Source of the DNA: a virus
Virus record (IMG/VR): IMGVR_UViG_3300032236_001391
Location: 1-64,000 of that record
Reading direction: 5' to 3' (one strand)
Length of the DNA stretch: 64,000 nucleotides
Shown: piece by piece, positions 60,318-64,000 of the stretch
Numbering within the stretch: the first letter of the stretch is position 1
Layout of the letters: each line of letters starts with the position of its first letter
Made by a program: the position numbers and the translations under genes
Notes under the pieces: generated by a model
The model's database searches: none
Seen by the model: the letters and a program-made list of their open reading frames with translations, nothing else
What the model was told of the DNA's origin: nothing

Positions 60318-60965
60318 ATGTCAATAATTGCAATTTCTGGATTTTCCGGTTCCGGTAAAGACACTGTAGGATCTATGATAGCTGAGTTTGATCATATTAA
60401 TAAATGGAAGATAAAAAGATGGGCCGATAAATTAAAACAGGTTGCTTCATTGATAACCGGCATCCCAGTAGAAAAATTTGAAGATCAAGAATTTAAGAAA
60501 ACAGAATTAGGTTCCGAGTGGGCATATAAAAAAAAATTTATCGGAAGACACTTTGATGCTTTTGTTAAAGATTGGAAGGAAGTGGATGTCCCAATGACTG
60601 TAAGAGACTTATTACAATTATTGGGAACCGAGGCTATGAGAAAGGGTTTGCACGAGAATGTTTGGATAAATGCTCTGATGTCTGATTATATTGCTAAGGA
60701 TAATCTATTACCGAATTGGATAATAACAGATACTCGTTTTAAAAATGAAACCTCTGCAGTTAAAAATAAAGGGGGAATAATAATTAGAGTTAATAGAAAA
60801 GGAGTAGGGCCGTTAAATGATCATTCTTCCGAAAACGAATTAACTGATTATTCTGGATTTGTTTATGTTATAAACAACGATGGATCTTTAGAAGATTTGA
60901 AGGATGCTGTTAGACATATGCTAGAACATTTTAGCATAGGTAGACAAATTATTTATAATAAATAA
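60318..60965 (+). CDS. Deoxynucleoside monophosphate kinase, T4 gp1-like
   Basis: 215 aa. The P-loop GFSGSGKDTV is at residues 8-17. VRDLLQLLGTEAMRKGLHENVW and WIITDTRFKNETSAVKNKGG are characteristic of gp1-type kinases, which phosphorylate dNMPs to dNDPs (in T4 including modified nucleotides). It works with NrdAB and dUTPase to supply dNTPs. Confidence 0.87.
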   Translation: MSIIAISGFSGSGKDTVGSMIAEFDHINKWKIKRWADKLKQVASLITGIPVEKFEDQEFKKTELGSEWAYKKKFIGRHFDAFVKDWKEVDVPMTVRDLLQLLGTEAMRKGLHENVWINALMSDYIAKDNLLPNWIITDTRFKNETSAVKNKGGIIIRVNRKGVGPLNDHSSENELTDYSGFVYVINNDGSLEDLKDAVRHMLEHFSIGRQIIYNK

Positions 60966-60975
60966 AAAATTTAAT

Positions 60976-61170
60976 ATGCCAAATATAAACGATAGGCTAT
61001 TTGGATTTGAACTATTTACAGAAATAAATGCAGAGATCGATAAGATCAAAAATTTATATCCATATTCTAATAATAATCATGCATACAATGCAATAGTTGA
61101 TATGTGTAAAGATAAAGTAAAAGAATTAGCAAATAGAAAAAAAGAAGGATTATCAAAACCAATAGATTAG
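60976..61170 (+). CDS. Small hypothetical protein
   Basis: 64 aa, helical, with NAEIDKIKNLYPYSNNNHAY and a Lys-rich tail. It lies 10 nt after the kinase gene and shares its orientation and spacing. No family recognised. Confidence 0.5.
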   Translation: MPNINDRLFGFELFTEINAEIDKIKNLYPYSNNNHAYNAIVDMCKDKVKELANRKKEGLSKPID

Positions 61171-61191
61171 TTGTAAAGTAAAAAATAATAT

Positions 61192-62355
61192 ATGTCAAAA
61201 AAACCAGTTCCATCCGAAATTTTAAATACAATAACTGAAAAGAAAAGAAAACAAAAAGAGGCAGGAAGAAAAGCAGCAGAAACCAGAAGGAGAAATAAAG
61301 AGTCAAGGGATTCAAAAGTAATAGAAGCTCAAGATGCTTTTAAAATTACTGATCATGTAATAACGAGGAGAGAGAACGCGGAGATAAAATCTTTGAAAAA
61401 TCAATTAGAACAAGCGGTTAAAGAATACGAAAATCTATCTGAGCTATACGACATAGCTCTTGCGATTAAGACACAGGATATTTCTAAAATAAATACACCT
61501 GTAATCAAACCCAACAATTCATTAAAAAGCGAAGCTACAGCTATAGTTCAATTATCAGACACGCATTTTGGTAAAATAATTTTACCGTCTACTGTTAATG
61601 GATTGAATGAACACAATCCAGATATTGCGAGAAAAAGGATGGAGTGTCTAGCGGAAAATCTAATTAAGCTAGTAAATAAAGAGAGATCTGAGGTGAAGAT
61701 TGAGAATTTAGTTCTGGGACTTGGTGGAGATTTTATAGAGAATTCTATGTTGCATGATCATAGCCAAATGGCTACAGCCTTTTCTCAAATGGAAGAGTTA
61801 TTATTTTCAAGAGAATTGCTACACAAATTCATTAAGACAGTTGCGGAAAACGGGAAATTTAAGAAGATTCTTATCCCATGTGTGAGAGGTAATCATAGTA
61901 GGACTACAAAAAAAATGAACTCTACAATAGACTACAGGACTAATTTCGAAGCATTGCTATACAATCTATTGAAACAAGATTTCAATGATAGTATGTTCGA
62001 ATGGTATTCCCCTGATAGTGATATTTGTGAATTCCAGGTTTACAATAAAAAAATTCGCAGCTTACATGGATGGCAAGTAAAAAGTGGAGGTGGTATTGGT
62101 GGTCTTACTATTCCTTTAAATAAATATATTTTAAGAATGGACCAGATCAGCAAATGTGATTACAATTTAATGCATCACTACCACAGCTTATCATACCCAA
62201 CATCTAACTGTACTTTGAATGGCAGTCTGTGTGGATATGATACATTTGCAATGCAAATAGGTGCCGGTTTCCAAAAACCCATGCAGTCATTTCAATTACT
62301 GGATAAACAAAGAGGTTTTACGATTAAGGCTCCTATATTTTGTGAAAGATTTTAA
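61192..62355 (+). CDS. Large metallophosphoesterase with N-terminal coiled coil
   Basis: 387 aa. Residues 15-95 form a very basic coiled coil (EKKRKQKEAGRKAAETRRR). The phosphoesterase core has VQLSDTHFGKII, LGLGGDFIENSM, PCVRGNHSRTT and HGW then MHHYHSLSYP. The GNHSR motif (Ser after His instead of Asp) departs from the usual GNHD. It resembles Mre11/SbcD-like or phage-specific phosphatases. It may bind nucleic acid through the basic segment. Confidence 0.75.
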   Translation: MSKKPVPSEILNTITEKKRKQKEAGRKAAETRRRNKESRDSKVIEAQDAFKITDHVITRRENAEIKSLKNQLEQAVKEYENLSELYDIALAIKTQDISKINTPVIKPNNSLKSEATAIVQLSDTHFGKIILPSTVNGLNEHNPDIARKRMECLAENLIKLVNKERSEVKIENLVLGLGGDFIENSMLHDHSQMATAFSQMEELLFSRELLHKFIKTVAENGKFKKILIPCVRGNHSRTTKKMNSTIDYRTNFEALLYNLLKQDFNDSMFEWYSPDSDICEFQVYNKKIRSLHGWQVKSGGGIGGLTIPLNKYILRMDQISKCDYNLMHHYHSLSYPTSNCTLNGSLCGYDTFAMQIGAGFQKPMQSFQLLDKQRGFTIKAPIFCERF

Positions 62356-62368
62356 TACTATTAATAAG

Positions 62369-62389
62369 CTCCCCAGATTAAGTGGGGGG
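62369..62389 (+). terminator. Weak hairpin terminator
   Basis: CTCCCC (62369-62374) pairs with GGGGGG (62384-62389), with one G-T pair. No clean T run follows, but the 167-nt gap downstream has no other ORF, so it probably ends the operon. Confidence 0.5.
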
Positions 62390-62522
62390 TCATTAAAATA
62401 ATTATTTATATTTTAAAACTTTTGAGGATTAAACAAAAATATCGAATTTTTATTTTGAGATAATTTTTTACCTGAAAATAAGATTTTTTGGGATTTACAA
62501 AGGGTTTTTAAATATTTCAAGA

Positions 62523-62918
62523 ATGGGATTTGAAAATAAAAGATATCAATTAGGAAGCTATGTAAATGTTAAACACTTAGGCGTTTCATCGATTAAAGGA
62601 ATGGACGATGAAATGGTTACGATATATAGCGATGAAAAATTACCATGGCATTATATAAAGCCCTTGGAGATTTCTGAAGATCATATGATAGATATCGGGT
62701 TTGAACTACTAAAGAAAATATCTAACCCCCATCACATGGATATCAATATGTGTATCAGAATAAACGGTAGATTCTACTTTGCTAGAGGTATCGTCTATGA
62801 TGATAAAAGCATATGGAGTTTCTATGGATCGGGGGTTAGATATGTGCATCAATTACAACAACTGATTTGGATAATAGAACCCACATTCAAAATTAATCTG
62901 GCCACATTTCATCAATGA
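62523..62918 (+). CDS. Hypothetical protein
   Basis: 131 aa, alpha/beta with GSYVNVKHLGVSSIKGMDDE and FYGSGVRYVHQLQQLIWIIE. The 3' end overlaps the converging minus-strand gene by 26 nt. A TATTTATATT element (62403-62412) lies about 110 nt upstream. No family recognised. Confidence 0.5.
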   Translation: MGFENKRYQLGSYVNVKHLGVSSIKGMDDEMVTIYSDEKLPWHYIKPLEISEDHMIDIGFELLKKISNPHHMDINMCIRINGRFYFARGIVYDDKSIWSFYGSGVRYVHQLQQLIWIIEPTFKINLATFHQ

Positions 62919-63465
62919 AAAGATTCGATACTACCTCTTTAATATCTAGGACAGATTTTAATTTAAATACTACTTTATTATTATCTGTAGTAAATAGACC
63001 AGCATCGATTAAATATTTAACCATAGTTCTATAATAATCAAAGGCATAAGAGAAATTTTCTCTAGCTAAGAACTCAGGTAAAGAATCAAATTTTTCTACA
63101 GAATCATCCCATTTATAACATATCAATTGACATATGATATATTTCATAGCCGGAACTTTCTTTAATCTGACTCTTTTAAACATTTTCTTCGAGGTCAAAT
63201 TATAAAATGTTTTGAATGGCCATGTATAATAAGTCGTACTATTTGGTAAATATATTTCTACAGTAATAATAGTATCTCCGTTAACTTTAGTAAGCCTTCG
63301 GTGAATTTTATACCTACCAAAATATCCATTGTCATCTAACAATTCCGACATCTTAATTACACTTCCTGGTCTATTTAATAGTACTAAATTGTTAATAGAT
63401 ATTTTGAATTCATCATTTTTATTCTCATCATCTATTACACCATCGTCTATTATTTCATCATCCAT
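62893..63465 (-). CDS. Hypothetical protein
   Basis: 190 aa. Acidic start (DDEIIDDGVIDDENKNDEF), then a mixed alpha/beta domain with VLLNRPGSVIKMSELL and FARENFSYAFDYYRTM-like aromatic helices. Divergent in direction from the previous block. It lies 1 nt after the next minus-strand gene, so they form an operon. No family recognised. Confidence 0.55.
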   Translation of the reverse strand: MDDEIIDDGVIDDENKNDEFKISINNLVLLNRPGSVIKMSELLDDNGYFGRYKIHRRLTKVNGDTIITVEIYLPNSTTYYTWPFKTFYNLTSKKMFKRVRLKKVPAMKYIICQLICYKWDDSVEKFDSLPEFLARENFSYAFDYYRTMVKYLIDAGLFTTDNNKVVFKLKSVLDIKEVVSNLFIDEMWPD

Positions 63466-63466
63466 A

Positions 63467-63796
63467 TTAATTAATATTGATTATTATTTTTCTGATTATC
63501 TCTTTATCTATTTCTACATTAGAACATGTATCATTTAATTGAGAAGATAATCTTATTAATTCTTTTAATCTAAGATAATTCTCATGTATCTGATTGTATC
63601 TGATACACATTCTCAAATTTAGATTTAAAGCATCCTTCTCTAAGATATCCATTCTATTTATAGTTGTCCCCATGAACATTAGCTCTTTATAAATTCGTTC
63701 CATGGTTCCTTTTAGATCACCGGTCATTTCTGCGAAATGGTCCAATACCGCATCTAATTCATCATCATCTATTTTGTCGTTGATTGTTTCATCCAT
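63467..63796 (-). CDS. Hypothetical helical protein
   Basis: 109 aa, acidic start (DETINDKIDDDELDAVLDHF), then a long helix-rich segment with NQIHENYLRLKELIRLS. It begins a minus-strand pair with the gene at 62893. No family recognised. Confidence 0.5.
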   Translation of the reverse strand: MDETINDKIDDDELDAVLDHFAEMTGDLKGTMERIYKELMFMGTTINRMDILEKDALNLNLRMCIRYNQIHENYLRLKELIRLSSQLNDTCSNVEIDKEIIRKIIININ

Positions 63797-63831
63797 ACTC
63801 TTTTATTTAGATTGTTATGAAATACTATTTA

Positions 63832-63999
63832 TCATGTGAATACAATTTTTGGTTTATAATTATTCTTAGACATCTCTTCAATACTGTTTAAGATTCTATT
63901 ATACTTCTGTAATTTAAAGATTTGATTCTCTGTGATATTATAATTTTTAGATTTAATTTTAATCAATAATAGATCAGCTCTTTCTATTATAAACTTTTT
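63832..63999 (-). CDS. Partial CDS, C-terminal part of an unknown minus-strand protein
   Basis: The last 55 codons of a frame that continues beyond the right edge. It reads KKFIIERADLLLIKIKSKNY and then NRILNSIEEMSKNNYKPKIV before the stop at 63832-63834. It is helical and basic. Its orientation matches the two genes to its left. Identity cannot be given from this fragment. Confidence 0.55.
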   Translation of the reverse strand, partial: KKFIIERADLLLIKIKSKNYNITENQIFKLQKYNRILNSIEEMSKNNYKPKIVFT

Positions 64000-64000
64000 A

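Noticed and set aside
1-64000. Lysogeny or integration module
   Set aside because: No integrase, excisionase, repressor pair or attachment-like duplication was found; gene content is that of a lytic T4-like phage.

Overview
The window is a stretch of a large, AT-rich, T4-like tailed phage (myovirus) whose host is most likely a member of the Bacteroidota. The T4-type logic is visible directly: baseplate/tail genes (gp26-, gp53-, hub- and tape-measure-like), then ssDNA-binding protein, UvsX, a T4 RNase H-like 5' nuclease, DnaB-type helicase, NrdB/NrdA, dUTPase, family B polymerase, sliding clamp, clamp loader large and small subunits, and a gp1-like nucleotide kinase. The host guess rests on repeated TTTG-N19/20-TAnnTTTG promoters (the Bacteroidota primary sigma consensus), absence of obvious Shine-Dalgarno sites, and signal peptides, lipoproteins and an outer-membrane barrel of Bacteroidota style. 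No integrase or lysogeny gene is seen.

Layout. 0-9.8 kb: tail and baseplate genes. 9.8-11.6 kb: a small family A polymerase-like protein and an unknown. 11.7-29.7 kb: replication and nucleotide metabolism, interrupted by an HNH and a GIY-YIG homing endonuclease; GroES and GroEL sit inside this operon between clamp and clamp loader. 29.8-41.2 kb: an island of glycosyltransferases and methyltransferases with one secreted NucA-type nuclease. 41.2-44.1 kb: small hypothetical genes, a WYL-like protein and a degenerate HNH protein. 44.1-49.8 kb: an RNA region with a tmRNA, conventional tRNA-Ser and tRNA-Glu, and seven further tRNA-like genes of which six carry large hairpin insertions in the D-loop, anticodon loop or variable arm, with structured RNA spacers and very small ORFs between them. 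49.8-51.2 kb: a cREC-domain protein, a 41-bp tandem repeat and a zincin-like protein. 51.3-57.5 kb: a cassette of exported proteins (two related CsgG-like proteins, a cohesin-like protein, lipoproteins, an Ala/Ser-rich outer-membrane barrel) with small membrane proteins including a holin candidate. 57.6-62.4 kb: AAA+ ATPase, two metallophosphoesterases, dNMP kinase. 62.5-64 kb: hypothetical genes; from 62.9 kb coding switches to the minus strand.

The parts most likely to be new are the loop-expanded tRNA-like genes at 47.6-49.8 kb, which share almost identical acceptor and T arms but display different stable hairpins or pseudoknots (as if a tRNA body were used as a scaffold), the neighbouring ncRNA-like spacers including a perfect six-nucleotide kissing-loop pair, and the tmRNA whose tag reading frame is about 28 codons long. 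All structures were paired by hand; no folding or database search was run.
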